A stretch of DNA of 64,000 bases from Nocardiopsis gilva YIM 90087 (GTDB lineage: Bacteria > Actinomycetota > Actinomycetes > Streptosporangiales > Streptosporangiaceae). Both the position numbers and the translations under genes were made by a program. Each line of letters begins with the position of its first letter. The stretch's first letter is position 1. The stretch is taken from NCBI RefSeq assembly GCF_002263495.1, contig NZ_CP022753.1:3844001-3908000 (forward strand), written 5' to 3'. Below are positions 1-10,209 of this stretch, in pieces. Under the pieces are notes generated by a model, which made no database searches, was not told the origin of the DNA, and saw only the letters and a list, made by a program, of their open reading frames with translations.

Positions 1-1639
1 GCGCTCCCCCAGGTCACCCTGGAGCAGGCCGACTACTGCGCCCGCCGGGCGCTCGGGGAGACCACCGTCTCACCCGACGACCCGCGCCGCGGCCGGGCCG
101 TCGTCGCTCACCTGCTGCGCCGCGCCGCGCACGAGGGGCACACCGCCATCGAGGAGCGGCGCCTGGCGCGGGCGGTGCGATCGATGGGGATCCGCTCCCC
201 CGAACCCGCCATGACGGCCGCCCTCGACGACGGCGAGGTCATGGCCTTCGAGGTCTTCCCGGACGACAGCGACCCCTTCGGCGAGGGCGGGGAGGTCGCG
301 GAAATGCCCGACCCCGAGCTCTACTACGGCCTGGCGCGGGTCGGCCTGGCCGAGCAGGACCTGGGTGAGGGGCTGGCTCGGCTCTCGGGCACCAGCGAAC
401 CCATCATGGACTCCGCGACCGCCGCCGAAACGGTCGAGGCCACGGCGGAGCGGCTGGGGATCGAGGTCGCCCCGGAGACCGCCGCCGCGCTGGTCACGGT
501 GGCGCTGCGCGGTGTGTGCGTACTGCCGCACGGCGCGGGGGCGCGCGCGAGCGGAGTCGTGGCGCACGTTCTGGCGTGCGCCGCCGACATCGCGGCCGAC
601 AGCGAGGTCGGCATCGCCCTCGCCGCGCCCACCGCGCAGGCCGCCGCCGGGTTCACCACCCAGCTGGCCGGTCTGGGCGCGGGGACGCGGCCGCCGAGGT
701 CGTGCCGCTGGGCGGCTGCTGGAGTGCCGCGGCCCGGGCCTGTTCGGGCGCGGGGCCGAGCGACCCATCGACGCCGGACTGGTGGTCGTCACCGACGCCA
801 TGGCGCTCGACGTCGAGCATGCGGCGGCACTGGTCGAGGCCTGCGCCGACGGAACCCACCTGGTCCTGCTCGCCGACCCCGCCGAGGCTCCCTCGGCCGG
901 GCCGGGGCAGGTGGCCGCCGACCTGGTCGCGTCCCGCACGGTGGCCGTGGCGGAACTGCCGGCCGCGGCGAAGCCCGGACCGCTCGACGAGCTGGCCGCG
1001 CGCGTCGCGGGCGGGGAGCTGGGCGAGGTGTCGGCTCCGGAGCGGGAGGTCGTGGTCGTCCCCGCGGGCTCCGGCGAGGAGGCGGCGCACCGGGCGCTGC
1101 AGCTCATCACTGATTCGATCCCGCGAGCCCTGAGCGTCCCGGCCGCCGAGACCCAGATCGTCGCGGCCACGCGCGGCGGCGAGGCGGGCACGGACGCGCT
1201 CAACGCCGCCTGCAAAGCCCACTTCAACGCCGGACCGGGGGTCTACAACGGCGTGGATCCGGGCGACCGCGTGCTGCTCGCGGCCGACGGTCCGGGCTAC
1301 GCCGCGGGCGATGTCGGCTATCTGCGCGAGGGCGCGGACGGCGGGCTCACTGTGGAGCTCCCGGACGGCACGTCGGCCGCGGTCGCCGACGCCGCGCACC
1401 TGCGCCCAGGCTGGGCCGTCACCGTGGCGGCGGCGCACGGCGGGCACTGGCCCGCCGTCATCGCGGTGTTCGGCCCGGAGACCCGCGGGTCGCGTCCTCA
1501 GGTCTACACGGCCGGCACGCGCTCGCTTCGGCACCTGTCGATCGTGCACGCGGCCGGCCCCGCCCTCGCCCAGGCCGTCCGGGAGACCCCGTCCATCCCC
1601 CGGCACACCCGCCTGGTGCAGATCCTTCGTGAGGGGTGA
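1..1639 (+). pseudogene. RecD2-like helix-hairpin-helix/helicase-derived protein, 5' cut by window, frame broken
   Basis: The product aligns by eye to the second half of RecD2-type helicases. It has the helical segment before the motor domain (RAVVAHLLRRAAHEGHTAI), then ALAAPTAQAA, RLLECRGPGLFGRG, DAGLVVVTDAMALD, GPGQVAADLVAS and a C-terminal SH3/UvrD_C2-like part ending YTAGTRSL. Walker A (normally GGPGTGKT) is replaced by LPHGAGARA, Walker B DEAS by TDAM, and the VHKSQG-type motif by VAAAHG. ATPase activity is therefore unlikely. Reading runs in frame 1 to about 680, and the homologous reading continues in frame 2 from about 715 (a short middle stretch fits frame 3). The gene thus carries an extra base or two missing bases. 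Either a sequencing indel or a decaying gene would explain this. The start is outside the window. Confidence 0.7.
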
Positions 1640-1660
1640 GGGGCGGCCGCGTGCGGCTTC

Positions 1661-2428
1661 CTACGCGATCCCGCCTCCGGCCACGGGCATGTCGTCGCCG
1701 CTGCTGGACGGTGGGGCGGGCGGCGGGGCCGGCTGGTTCGGGTCGCGACCGCCCAGGTCGATGCGGAACGGCGGGTAGTGGTCGGTCATCAGAGACACGT
1801 AGGCGCCCACGCGCCAGGACCACCGGTTCATGCCCATGACGAAGTCGAAGATCCCCCGCGGGTAGCCGCCGGTGAACAGCAGAACGATGGCCACGAAGAA
1901 GACCAGGACGTAAAGCAGGCCCGGGAGGACCGGGACGAAGATGTACTCGCCGGAGTTTCCCGTCCAGGTGTCGTAGAACTCGTCCTTGCGCACCGCGTAC
2001 GACCCGGCGCCGGTGAAGAACCCCAGCACGATGAAGTGCGGGATGGCCAGCAGCCACCACTTGACGAGGACGAGTCCGCGCGAAAGCCGCTCGGGGTAGG
2101 CCACATCGAATTGTGCGGGGTAGTCGTCGACCGTGGCGAGGGTGAACGGCGGATACCGGTCCGTGCCCAGTGCCGAATAGGTGTAGAAGTGCACGCGCCA
2201 GCTCCACCGCATCACGCCCACGTTGAACCGGAAGATGGGCTCCGGATAGCGGGCGGTAATGAGGATGGCGAAGAACACGATCACCGTCAGGATCGCGAAC
2301 GCGATCCACAGGAAGAACAGCACGATGAGGTGCGGGATGACCAGGATCCACTTGAACAGCCAAAGCCATCGCGATACCGCGTCGAGCCGCCCCTCGACCC
2401 GCACCGGATAATCCGCCGCGTCCACCAT
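1661..2428 (-). CDS. DUF4389 membrane protein
   Basis: This 255-aa integral membrane protein has a duplicated architecture. Each half has a hydrophobic block (about residues 20-57, and two further blocks near 125-150 and 175-205) followed by a conserved RWSWRV segment (MRWSWRVHFYTY and MNRWSWRVGAY). That pattern is typical of DUF4389 proteins of actinobacteria, whose function is unknown. The tail is Pro-rich and cytosolic-looking (PPPAPPSSS). ATG at 2428 is chosen because a GGGGG tract lies 8 nt upstream; a GTG three codons earlier is the alternative. The gene converges on the RecD2-like gene, and the 176 bp upstream hold nothing recognisable beyond AT-richer promoter-like sequence. Confidence 0.85.
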   Translation of the reverse strand: MVDAADYPVRVEGRLDAVSRWLWLFKWILVIPHLIVLFFLWIAFAILTVIVFFAILITARYPEPIFRFNVGVMRWSWRVHFYTYSALGTDRYPPFTLATVDDYPAQFDVAYPERLSRGLVLVKWWLLAIPHFIVLGFFTGAGSYAVRKDEFYDTWTGNSGEYIFVPVLPGLLYVLVFFVAIVLLFTGGYPRGIFDFVMGMNRWSWRVGAYVSLMTDHYPPFRIDLGGRDPNQPAPPPAPPSSSGDDMPVAGGGIA

Positions 2429-2604
2429 TACGTCCACCCCCGGAATCCTCGTCCAAAGCCTTCAGGGACGGATACCCAGAAGGGTAATCGCGTATTCACG
2501 CGGACACTAAAGAGAATCCATTGACTACGACAATTCCCGCAAAATCAGGGCCATTGCGAAATACACAATTCGCGCCAATTCGGGTGAAAGGTGGACGCAG
2601 AAGT

Positions 2605-3468
2605 TCAGGGCAGCATCCCCTGGCGGCGCGCCGCACTCACCGCTTCCAGCCGCGTGTGCGCGCCCAGCCTGCGCATGGCCGAACGCAGATAGCTCTTCAC
2701 CGTCTCCGGCCGCAGCCCCAGCTGCTCGGCGATCCCGGCGTTGGTGCAGCCGAGCGCGGCACACGACAGCACGTCCAGCTCGCGCGGGGACAGCTCGGGC
2801 GCGTCCCGCCGCGGGCCCCGCGCGTCGGCGGCGCAGCCCATTCGCGAGCTGATGTCCAGCAGCCGTGCCTGGAGGTCGGCGTCGGCCACGCGTCCGGCCA
2901 GTGAGCGCAGCTCCGCGTTGAGCGCCCTGATCTCCTCCCAGTGGGAGGCTGAGGCGGCGGCCCGTGACTGTTCGGCCCGTGCCCGCTGGAGGTCGAGCAG
3001 GCGCCGCTGCGCCTCGTCGCGTACCACGATCTCCTGCTCGACGCCGCGCGCGGCCGCGTGGACCGCCGCGATGGCGCGGTCGCCGATCGGCAGGGTCTGG
3101 CGCAGTCCGCCGAGCAGGAGGCCGCGCGGCTGATCGCGCACCACCACGGGGACCGCGATGATCGCGCCGAGCTTCTCGGCGCGGACGGCGGCGTCGTACT
3201 CGTGGCTGATCGCCGCGGCCGCGATGTAGTCGCGCACCCAGGCCGGGCGGCGGGTGGCGAGGCTCTTGCCGCCCAGCCCGCGCCCCGGTTCGACGACCAG
3301 GCCGCGAATGGCGTCGGTGACGGTGCCGGTCAACTCGGTGTAGCGGACGCGTCCCCCGGACGCCGCGGCACCGCCGAAGACCACGGGCAACCCGCTGTCG
3401 CGGCGCAGGCGGGGCAGGGCCGCGCGGATCTCCGCGAGGTCATCGCCGTGGGATGCGAGGGCATGCAT
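2605..3468 (-). CDS. LuxR-family regulator with GAF-like sensor domain
   Basis: This is a 287-aa transcription regulator. Residues about 20-160 resemble a GAF ligand-binding domain (GLGGKSLATRRPAWVRDY, IIAVPVVV). A coiled-coil-like helix follows, with a C-terminal GerE/LuxR helix-turn-helix (LSPRELDVLSCAALGCTNAGI, about 225-285). ATG at 3468 has GGGGAT 6 nt upstream. It is transcribed away from the acyl-CoA synthetase at 3605, and the pair shares a 136-bp promoter gap. Control of the synthetase by this regulator, with an acyl or CoA-linked signal, is an inference from that divergence. Confidence 0.85.
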   Translation of the reverse strand: MHALASHGDDLAEIRAALPRLRRDSGLPVVFGGAAASGGRVRYTELTGTVTDAIRGLVVEPGRGLGGKSLATRRPAWVRDYIAAAAISHEYDAAVRAEKLGAIIAVPVVVRDQPRGLLLGGLRQTLPIGDRAIAAVHAAARGVEQEIVVRDEAQRRLLDLQRARAEQSRAAASASHWEEIRALNAELRSLAGRVADADLQARLLDISSRMGCAADARGPRRDAPELSPRELDVLSCAALGCTNAGIAEQLGLRPETVKSYLRSAMRRLGAHTRLEAVSAARRQGMLP

Positions 3469-3604
3469 ACCGATCCCCGTTCGGGTGCGGTCGGTCGCGC
3501 CCCCACCCCCATCCGGGGGTGGGGAGACGCGGGTCACATCGCCCACGATCGTACTGCGTCCCCCCGACGCCGAGCGAACGTGATCCAACCGAAGGACGAC
3601 GACC

Positions 3605-5245
3605 ATGGCTCAGCATCTCGCGTCGTATGCCAGCGGCGCCTCCCCCCAGCCGCTGCTGGGCGACACCATCGGGGAGAACCTGGACCGGACGGTGGCGACG
3701 TTCCCGAGCAGAGAGGCGCTCGTGGACCTGCCCTCGGGCCGACGGTGGACCTACGCGCAGTTCGCCGCGGCCGTCGACGACGTGGCGCTCGGCCTGCTCG
3801 CGATGGGGATCGAGCACGGCGACCGGGTGGGGATCTGGTCCCCCAACCGGCCGGAGTGGTCGCTGGTGCAGTACGCGACCGCCAAGATCGGCGCGATCAT
3901 GGTGAACATCAACCCCGCCTACCGCTCGCACGAGCTGGAGTACGTGCTCGACCACGCGGGGGTGCGGCTCCTGGTGTCGGCCCAGCGGCACAAGACCAGC
4001 GACTACCGCCGGATGGCCGAGCAGAGCCGGGAGCGCTGCCCCGCGCTGCGCGACGTCGTCTACCTCGACGACCCGAGCTGGGACCTGCTGCTGGACCTGG
4101 GCGCCGGTATGCAGCCGGAGCGGCTGGCCGAGCGCGCCGCCGGGCTGTCCTGCGACGACCCGATCAACATCCAGTACACGTCGGGGACGACCGGTTTCCC
4201 CAAGGGCGCCACGCTGTCGCACCACAACATCCTCAACAACGGCTACTTCGTGGGCGAGCTCCTGGGCTACACCGAGCACGACCGCGTCTGCCTGCCAGTG
4301 CCCTTGTACCACTGCTTCGGCATGGTCATGGGCAACCTCGCGATCACCAGTCACGGCGCCTGCGCGATCATCCCGGCGCCGTCCTTCGAACCGGCCGCCA
4401 CCCTGCACGCGATCGCCACCGAGCGAGCCACCTCGCTGTACGGGGTGCCGACGATGTTCATCGCCGAGCTGGGGCTGGCCGACTTCGCCGACTACGACCT
4501 CTCCAGCCTGCGCACCGGCATCATGGCCGGCTCGCCCTGCCCCGAGGAGATCATGAAGCGGGTCATGTCGGAGATGCACATGCCCGAGGTCGCCATCTGC
4601 TACGGGATGACCGAGACGTCGCCGGTGTCTACGATGACCCGGGTCAACGACGACCTGGAGCGCCGGACGGCGACGGTGGGCCGGGTGATGCCGCACGTGG
4701 AGATCAAGGTCGTCGACCCGGCCACCGGGGTCACCGTGCCCCGGGGCGAGCCCGGCGAGCTGTGCACACGCGGGTACTCGGTGATGACGGGGTACTGGGA
4801 GGAACCGGAGAGGACCGCCGAGGCCGTCGACACCGGGCGCTGGATGCACACCGGCGACCTGGCGGTGATGCGCGAGGACGGCTACGCGGCCATCGTCGGC
4901 CGCATCAAGGACATGATCATCCGGGGCGGGGAGAACATCTACCCCCGCGAGATCGAGGAGTTCCTCTACACCCACCCCCAGATCTCCGACGTCCAGGTCG
5001 TCGGGGTCCCCGACGAGAAGTACGGCGAGGAGATCCTGGCCTGCGTCATCCCCCGCGACCCCGCTGACGCGCCCACCCGCGACGAGGTCGCCGAATTCTG
5101 CCGCGACCGGCTCGCGCACTACAAGATCCCGCGCTATGTGCGGGTGGTGGAGTCGTTCCCGATGACGGTGAGCGGCAAGGTCCGCAAGGTGGAGATGCGG
5201 GCCCGGGCCGCCGAGGAGCTGGGGCTGGTGGCGGCCGCCCGATGA
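3605..5245 (+). CDS. Fatty acyl-CoA synthetase (AMP-binding, FadD-like)
   Basis: This 546-aa ANL-superfamily enzyme activates a carboxylic acid as acyl-AMP and then acyl-CoA. The A3 P-loop [11 protein letters not shown] is at 191-201 and A5 YGMTETSP at 333-340. The hinge/A8 region follows in [14 protein letters not shown], and the catalytic C-terminal lysine lies in VSGKVRK near 525. Length and motifs match medium/long-chain FadD-like ligases of actinobacteria rather than NRPS domains, and no carrier domain is present. GAAGGA lies about 8 nt before the ATG. It is divergent from a LuxR regulator and close to fabG/fabI-type SDRs, consistent with fatty-acid metabolism. The exact substrate is unknown. 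Confidence 0.92.
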   Translation: MAQHLASYASGASPQPLLGDTIGENLDRTVATFPSREALVDLPSGRRWTYAQFAAAVDDVALGLLAMGIEHGDRVGIWSPNRPEWSLVQYATAKIGAIMVNINPAYRSHELEYVLDHAGVRLLVSAQRHKTSDYRRMAEQSRERCPALRDVVYLDDPSWDLLLDLGAGMQPERLAERAAGLSCDDPINIQYTSGTTGFPKGATLSHHNILNNGYFVGELLGYTEHDRVCLPVPLYHCFGMVMGNLAITSHGACAIIPAPSFEPAATLHAIATERATSLYGVPTMFIAELGLADFADYDLSSLRTGIMAGSPCPEEIMKRVMSEMHMPEVAICYGMTETSPVSTMTRVNDDLERRTATVGRVMPHVEIKVVDPATGVTVPRGEPGELCTRGYSVMTGYWEEPERTAEAVDTGRWMHTGDLAVMREDGYAAIVGRIKDMIIRGGENIYPREIEEFLYTHPQISDVQVVGVPDEKYGEEILACVIPRDPADAPTRDEVAEFCRDRLAHYKIPRYVRVVESFPMTVSGKVRKVEMRARAAEELGLVAAAR

Positions 5246-5248
5246 TCC

Positions 5249-5282
5249 CATCCCCGCGGGACGGCGCGCCCGCGGGTGGATG
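5249..5282. terminator. Convergent terminator hairpin
   Basis: A GC-rich inverted repeat (CATCC-CCGCGGG / CCCGCGGG-T-GGATG, one bulge) sits in the 106-bp gap between the converging acyl-CoA synthetase and SDR genes. There is no U-tract. Confidence 0.55.
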
Positions 5283-5351
5283 AAGACCAGCGTGGCGTCG
5301 GCCCGTGATGCTCTGCCCCCCACGGACCGGCGCCGCGCTGCCGCACGCGTG

Positions 5352-6113
5352 CTACACGCGGTCGAGAAAGCCGCCGTCGACGACGAGGTTCGCGCCGGTG
5401 ATGAAGCTCGCCGCCGGACTGCCCAGGTAGGCGACGGCGCGGGCGACCTCCTCGGGGCGGCCCAGCCGCCCGTAGGGGATCCGGGCGCGGATGCTCTCGT
5501 AGAAGTCCGGGTCGTTGTGCTTGCGGCGGTCCCAGCCGCCGCCCGGGAACTCGATGGGGCCGGGCGAGACGGTGTTCACCCGCACGCCCGTTTCCGCCAG
5601 GGATCGGGCCAGTGCGGACGCGTAGTGGTTGAGCGCCGCCTTGACCGCCCCGTAGGCCTTGGGCCCGGAGGGCGCGCTGGCGTGGAGCGCCGAGGTGGTG
5701 GAGATGAGCACCACCGACCCGCCGCGCTCGGAGGCGGCCAGGTGCGGCTCGGCCTCCTCGGCCATCCGCACGAACGGCAGGATGTCGGTGGTCAGCCCGC
5801 GCTCCCACTGGTCGGGGGTGGCCGAGCTGCCGCCGGAGACGTTGGACACCAGCACGTCGATGCCGCCGAGCCGGTCGGCCGCCTGGGCGATGAAGCCGCG
5901 CAGCGCCTCCTCGTCGGCCACGTCGACCGCCTGGTCCACGACCGTCCGGCCGGTGCCCCGGAGCTCCTCGGCGGCGCGTTTCAGGGGCTCGGCCGACCGG
6001 GCGCAGATGGCGAGGTCGGCCCCCTCGTCGGCGAAGGTCTGGGCGATGGCGCGGCCGATGCCCCGGCTCGCCCCGGTGACGACGACCCTGGCTCCCTGGA
6101 GTCCGAGATCCAT
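5352..6113 (-). CDS. SDR-family oxidoreductase
   Basis: This 253-aa short-chain dehydrogenase/reductase has the NAD(P)-binding TGASRGIG motif near the N-terminus. The catalytic Ser (ISTTSAL) is followed by YGAVK (Tyr-x3-Lys), and the protein ends ITGANLVVDGGFLDRV, all classical SDR features. The cofactor is probably NADP(H), because an Arg follows the glycine motif (ASRGIG) and CARS follows beta-2. AGAGGA precedes the ATG at 6113 by 9 nt. It lies downstream of fabG and fabI on the same strand but is separated from fabI by a strong hairpin, so it is probably transcribed separately. The substrate cannot be told from sequence. Confidence 0.88.
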   Translation of the reverse strand: MDLGLQGARVVVTGASRGIGRAIAQTFADEGADLAICARSAEPLKRAAEELRGTGRTVVDQAVDVADEEALRGFIAQAADRLGGIDVLVSNVSGGSSATPDQWERGLTTDILPFVRMAEEAEPHLAASERGGSVVLISTTSALHASAPSGPKAYGAVKAALNHYASALARSLAETGVRVNTVSPGPIEFPGGGWDRRKHNDPDFYESIRARIPYGRLGRPEEVARAVAYLGSPAASFITGANLVVDGGFLDRV

Positions 6114-6160
6114 TCCGGTGTGTCCTCTCTGGTGTGGCTGGGGCCCGTCCCCCAACGCGG

Positions 6161-6197
6161 TCGCGGGCGTCCCCTGGAATCCAGGGGACGCCCGCGA
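6161..6197. terminator. Perfect 17-bp stem terminator after fabI
   Basis: An exact 17-bp inverted repeat with a 3-nt loop (AAT) lies 26 bp past the fabI stop and 48 bp before the SDR start. No T-run follows. It is probably the end of the fabG-fabI transcript. Confidence 0.75.
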
Positions 6198-6222
6198 TGA
6201 TCACGAATGGGGGATTCTCACC

Positions 6223-6987
6223 TTACGCCCCTGTGGAGTGGAACCCGCCGTCGACGTGGACGATCTCGCCGGTCGTGGCGGGGAACCAGTCGGACAGCAG
6301 CGCCACGACGGCGCGCGCGGCCGGCTCGGGGTCGGAGGTGTCCCAGCCGAGCGGGGCGCGCTCGGGCCAGTGCCCGGCGAGCTCGTCGAAGCCGGGGATG
6401 CTGCGCGCGGCCATGGTGCGCAGCGGCCCGGCGGAGACGAGGTTGACCCGGATCTTCTGCTCGCCGAGGTAGCGGGCGAGGTAGCGGGCGGTGGAGGTGA
6501 GCCCGGACTTGGCGACGCCCATCCAGTCGTAGACGGGGTAGGAGACGCTGTTGTCGAAGTCCATGGCGACCACGGAGCCGCCGTCGGACATCAGCGGCAG
6601 CACCGCGGTGGTCAGCGACTTCAGCGAGAACGTGGAGGTGTGCATCGCGGTGGCGACGTCCTCCCACGCGGTGTCGAGGAAGTTGCCGCCCAGGGCGCCC
6701 TGGGGGGTGAAGCCGATGGAGTGGACGATGCCGTCGATGCCGTCGACGTGCTTGCGGATCCGGTCGGCGAGGCTGTTGAGGTGGTCCTCGTCGGTGACGT
6801 CGAGTTCGAGCACGGGCGCGGCCTCGGGGAGCCGCTGCGCGATGCGCTCGACGAGGCTCAGGCGGCCGTAGCCGGTGAGCACGACCGTGGCGCCCTGCTC
6901 CTGGCAGAGGCGGGCGACGTGGAAGGCGATCGAGGAGTCGGTGATCACCCCGGTGACGAGGATGCGCTTGCCCTCAAGAATTCCCAT
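6223..6987 (-). CDS. fabI: Enoyl-[acyl-carrier-protein] reductase (NADH), InhA/FabI type
   Basis: This 254-aa enzyme reduces trans-2-enoyl-ACP in the last step of each FAS II elongation cycle. It begins MGILEGKRILVTG with the FabI-specific nucleotide motif (VITDSSIAFHVA). It carries the catalytic Tyr-x6-Lys pair Y153/K160 (YDWMGVAK) and the typical IRVNLVSAGPLRTMAA segment that matches InhA. ATG at 6987 is taken because it begins the conserved N-terminus; a TTG four codons upstream is possible. The gene follows fabG on the same strand after a 97-bp gap, the same order as mabA-inhA in mycobacteria. A strong hairpin follows. Confidence 0.95.
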   Translation of the reverse strand: MGILEGKRILVTGVITDSSIAFHVARLCQEQGATVVLTGYGRLSLVERIAQRLPEAAPVLELDVTDEDHLNSLADRIRKHVDGIDGIVHSIGFTPQGALGGNFLDTAWEDVATAMHTSTFSLKSLTTAVLPLMSDGGSVVAMDFDNSVSYPVYDWMGVAKSGLTSTARYLARYLGEQKIRVNLVSAGPLRTMAARSIPGFDELAGHWPERAPLGWDTSDPEPAARAVVALLSDWFPATTGEIVHVDGGFHSTGA

Positions 6988-7084
6988 TGGAGTCTTCAAT
7001 CCTGTTCTGCGTTCGCGCGGGTAACCGGGGGGACCGCGGCGCGAGGGCGCCGCCCGGTGCTGGTCGGGTCAGCTGACGGTCGGG

Positions 7085-8056
<972 letters not shown>

Positions 8057-9094
8057 ATGAAGACCATCACCACCGCATCACCCGTCGACTTCGACGCCTA
8101 TGGCGACTACGGCACGTCCATGACCAGCTCGAAGGCGGCGGCCTTCGAGCGCCCTCCCTACACCTTCCGGGGCCGGATCGGTTCCAACCGCTTCCCCGCC
8201 GAGGCCCACCGGTACCACCTCTACGCCTCCTACGCCTGCCCCTGGGCGCAGCGCGCGCTCATCGTCCGCAAGCTCAAGGGCCTGGAGGACGTCATTTCGG
8301 TCGGCATCGTCGACCCGATCCGGGACGGCCGGGGCTGGGCGTTTCGCGAGGGTCCGGGGCACGGGCCCGACACCGTCGGCCACTTCGCCCTGCTGCGCGA
8401 CGTCTATGAGTCCTCCCGGCCCGGCTACGACGGCCACGTGTCGGTCCCGGTGCTGTGGGACACCTTCACCCGCCGCATCGTGAGCAACAACTTCCCCGAC
8501 ATCACGATGGACTTCAACACCTGCTTCAACGCCTGGGCGCGCAACCGCGTCGAGCTGTACCCGCCCGGGATGCGGTCGGACATCGACACGCTCAACCGCA
8601 GGATCTACTCCACCGTCAACAACGGGGTCTACCGGTGCGGCTTCGCGCCCACCCAGGCCGCCTACGACACCGCGGTCAGCGAGCTGTTCGCGACCCTCGA
8701 CGACCTGGAGGAGCGGCTGTCCAGCCGCCGCTACCTGTTCGGCGACCACATCACCGAGGCCGACGTGCGGCTGTGGGTGACCCTGGTGCGGTTCGACGTC
8801 GTCTACGTGACGCACTTCAAGACCAACGTGCGGCGGCTGGTCGACTACCCGCACCTGTGGGGCTACACGCGCGACCTCTACTCCGAGCCGGCGTTCCGCG
8901 AGACCACCGACTTCGACCACATCAAGCGGCACTACTACGTCACGCACAGCCAGCTCAACCCTCGGCGGATCGTCCCGGCCGGACCGCTGCTGGACTTCAG
9001 TGCCCCGCACGACCGCGCACACCTGAGCGAACGCGACCCGCACGCCCAGCTCATCCGCCCGGGCGACATCGTCAGTCCGCGCCAAGGCGGGTGA
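8057..9094 (+). CDS. Glutathionyl-hydroquinone reductase-like (Xi-class GST) protein
   Basis: This 345-aa protein has the Xi-class GST layout. The active-site segment YASYACPWAQRA has Cys61 in the CPWA motif, and the C-terminal half is an all-helical GST domain (ADVRLWVTLVRFD, DYPHLWGYTRDLY). Such enzymes reduce glutathionyl-hydroquinones. Actinobacteria use mycothiol instead of glutathione, so mycothiol-S-conjugates are the likely substrate (inference). A strong GGGGAGGA ribosome-binding site is present. The 3' end overlaps the converging phosphotransferase gene by 23 bp. Confidence 0.88.
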   Translation: MKTITTASPVDFDAYGDYGTSMTSSKAAAFERPPYTFRGRIGSNRFPAEAHRYHLYASYACPWAQRALIVRKLKGLEDVISVGIVDPIRDGRGWAFREGPGHGPDTVGHFALLRDVYESSRPGYDGHVSVPVLWDTFTRRIVSNNFPDITMDFNTCFNAWARNRVELYPPGMRSDIDTLNRRIYSTVNNGVYRCGFAPTQAAYDTAVSELFATLDDLEERLSSRRYLFGDHITEADVRLWVTLVRFDVVYVTHFKTNVRRLVDYPHLWGYTRDLYSEPAFRETTDFDHIKRHYYVTHSQLNPRRIVPAGPLLDFSAPHDRAHLSERDPHAQLIRPGDIVSPRQGG

Positions 9095-10118
9095 GGCCGA
9101 CCTCGATGAGGTGGGGGACGGCGTCGCCGATCCGGTCGAAGTCCTCCCCCACCGTCTGCCCCTGGCCGAAGCGGTAGTGGATCCCTTCGAGGATGACGGC
9201 GACCTTGAAGTAGGCGAACCCGACGTACCAGTCGAGGTGGGAGACGTCGCGCCCGGAGCGGCGGGCGTAGCGCTCGACGATCTCGTCACCGCCGGGGTAG
9301 CCCGGGGCCCGGTGCGCGTCGCTGACACCAGGGACGTCGGGGAGGTCGGCGTCGCTGTAGACGATGAGCAGCGCCAGGTCGGTGAGGGGGTCGCCGAGGG
9401 TGGACATCTCCCAGTCGAGCACGGCGGTGATGCCGTCGGAGGCGTCGACGAGGAGGTTGTCCAGCCGGAAGTCGCCGTGGACGACGGTCGGCGCGGGCGA
9501 GGCGGGAACCGCCGCCGTGAGCCGGTCCTGCAGCTCGTCGATGCCGGGGAGGTCGCGGCTCCGTGAGGCGGCCAGCTGCGCGGCCCACCGGCGCAGCTGG
9601 CGCTCGATGAAGCCGTCCGGACGGCCGAAGTCGGCCAGACCGACCGCGGCGGGGTCGACGGCGTGCAGGTCGACCAGGGTGTCGATCATCGCCAGGGCGA
9701 TGGCGCGGGTGCGCCCTGCCCCCAGCTGGGCGAGGTGGTGGGCCGCGCGGTGGGGCGTGCCCTCGACGTGGTCCATGACGTAGAAGCGTGCCCCGATCAC
9801 CTCGGGGTCGTCGCAGTACAGCACGGTGCCGGGTACCGGGACCGGGGTCGGGGCCAGTGCCGTGATCACGCGGTGCTCGCGGGCCATGTCGTGGGCGGTC
9901 GGCAGCACGTGGCCCAGCGGAGGACGGCGCACCACCCAGCGCCGGCGCCCGTCGCTGACGTCATAGGTGAGATTCGAGCGGCCTCCGGCGATCAGCGCCG
10001 CGCTCAGGTCGCCTTGGACCAGGCCGGGCCGCTCGGCGTCGAGGTAGGAGCGCAGCCGTGCCGGGTCCAGCCCCGGAGGATTCGTCGCATCCGTGCCCAC
10101 TCTCGGCCCTCCCGCCAT
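9072..10118 (-). CDS. APH-like phosphotransferase family protein (ACAD10/11 N-domain type)
   Basis: This is a 348-aa aminoglycoside-phosphotransferase-fold kinase. The Brenner loop is VVHGDFRLDN (212-221) and the metal-binding DWEMSTLGDP follows at 235-244. The N-terminal GGRSNLTYDV and WVVRRPP fit the nucleotide-binding lobe. This subfamily is usually found with acyl-CoA dehydrogenases and is thought to phosphorylate hydroxyacyl-CoAs, not drugs. The ATG at 10118 has no clear Shine-Dalgarno. A TetR gene lies 91 bp upstream on the same strand, and a palindromic operator sits between them. Confidence 0.88.
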   Translation of the reverse strand: MAGGPRVGTDATNPPGLDPARLRSYLDAERPGLVQGDLSAALIAGGRSNLTYDVSDGRRRWVVRRPPLGHVLPTAHDMAREHRVITALAPTPVPVPGTVLYCDDPEVIGARFYVMDHVEGTPHRAAHHLAQLGAGRTRAIALAMIDTLVDLHAVDPAAVGLADFGRPDGFIERQLRRWAAQLAASRSRDLPGIDELQDRLTAAVPASPAPTVVHGDFRLDNLLVDASDGITAVLDWEMSTLGDPLTDLALLIVYSDADLPDVPGVSDAHRAPGYPGGDEIVERYARRSGRDVSHLDWYVGFAYFKVAVILEGIHYRFGQGQTVGEDFDRIGDAVPHLIEVGLTRLGAD

Positions 10119-10142
10119 TCGACACCATAAAGAGCGACCAAC

Positions 10143-10160
10143 ATACCATCCGGTCGGTAT
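10143..10160. promoter_or_regulatory. Candidate TetR operator
   Basis: This 18-bp near-palindrome, ATACC-ATCCGGTC-GGTAT, matches on both sides of the CCGG centre except two positions. It lies 25 bp upstream of the phosphotransferase start and just after the TetR gene. The form is close to ATACCGACCGGTCGGTAT-type sites of actinobacterial TetR regulators. Confidence 0.65.
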
Positions 10161-10209
10161 CTCACTCCGAGCGGTGGGCACCGCCCGGCCGCCGCCGCGC
10201 ACCGGAGTC

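Noticed and set aside
3440-5323. 627-aa minus-strand open frame
   Set aside because: It lies opposite the acyl-CoA synthetase; its His/Val/Asp-rich text has no domain and is the usual GC-rich antisense frame.
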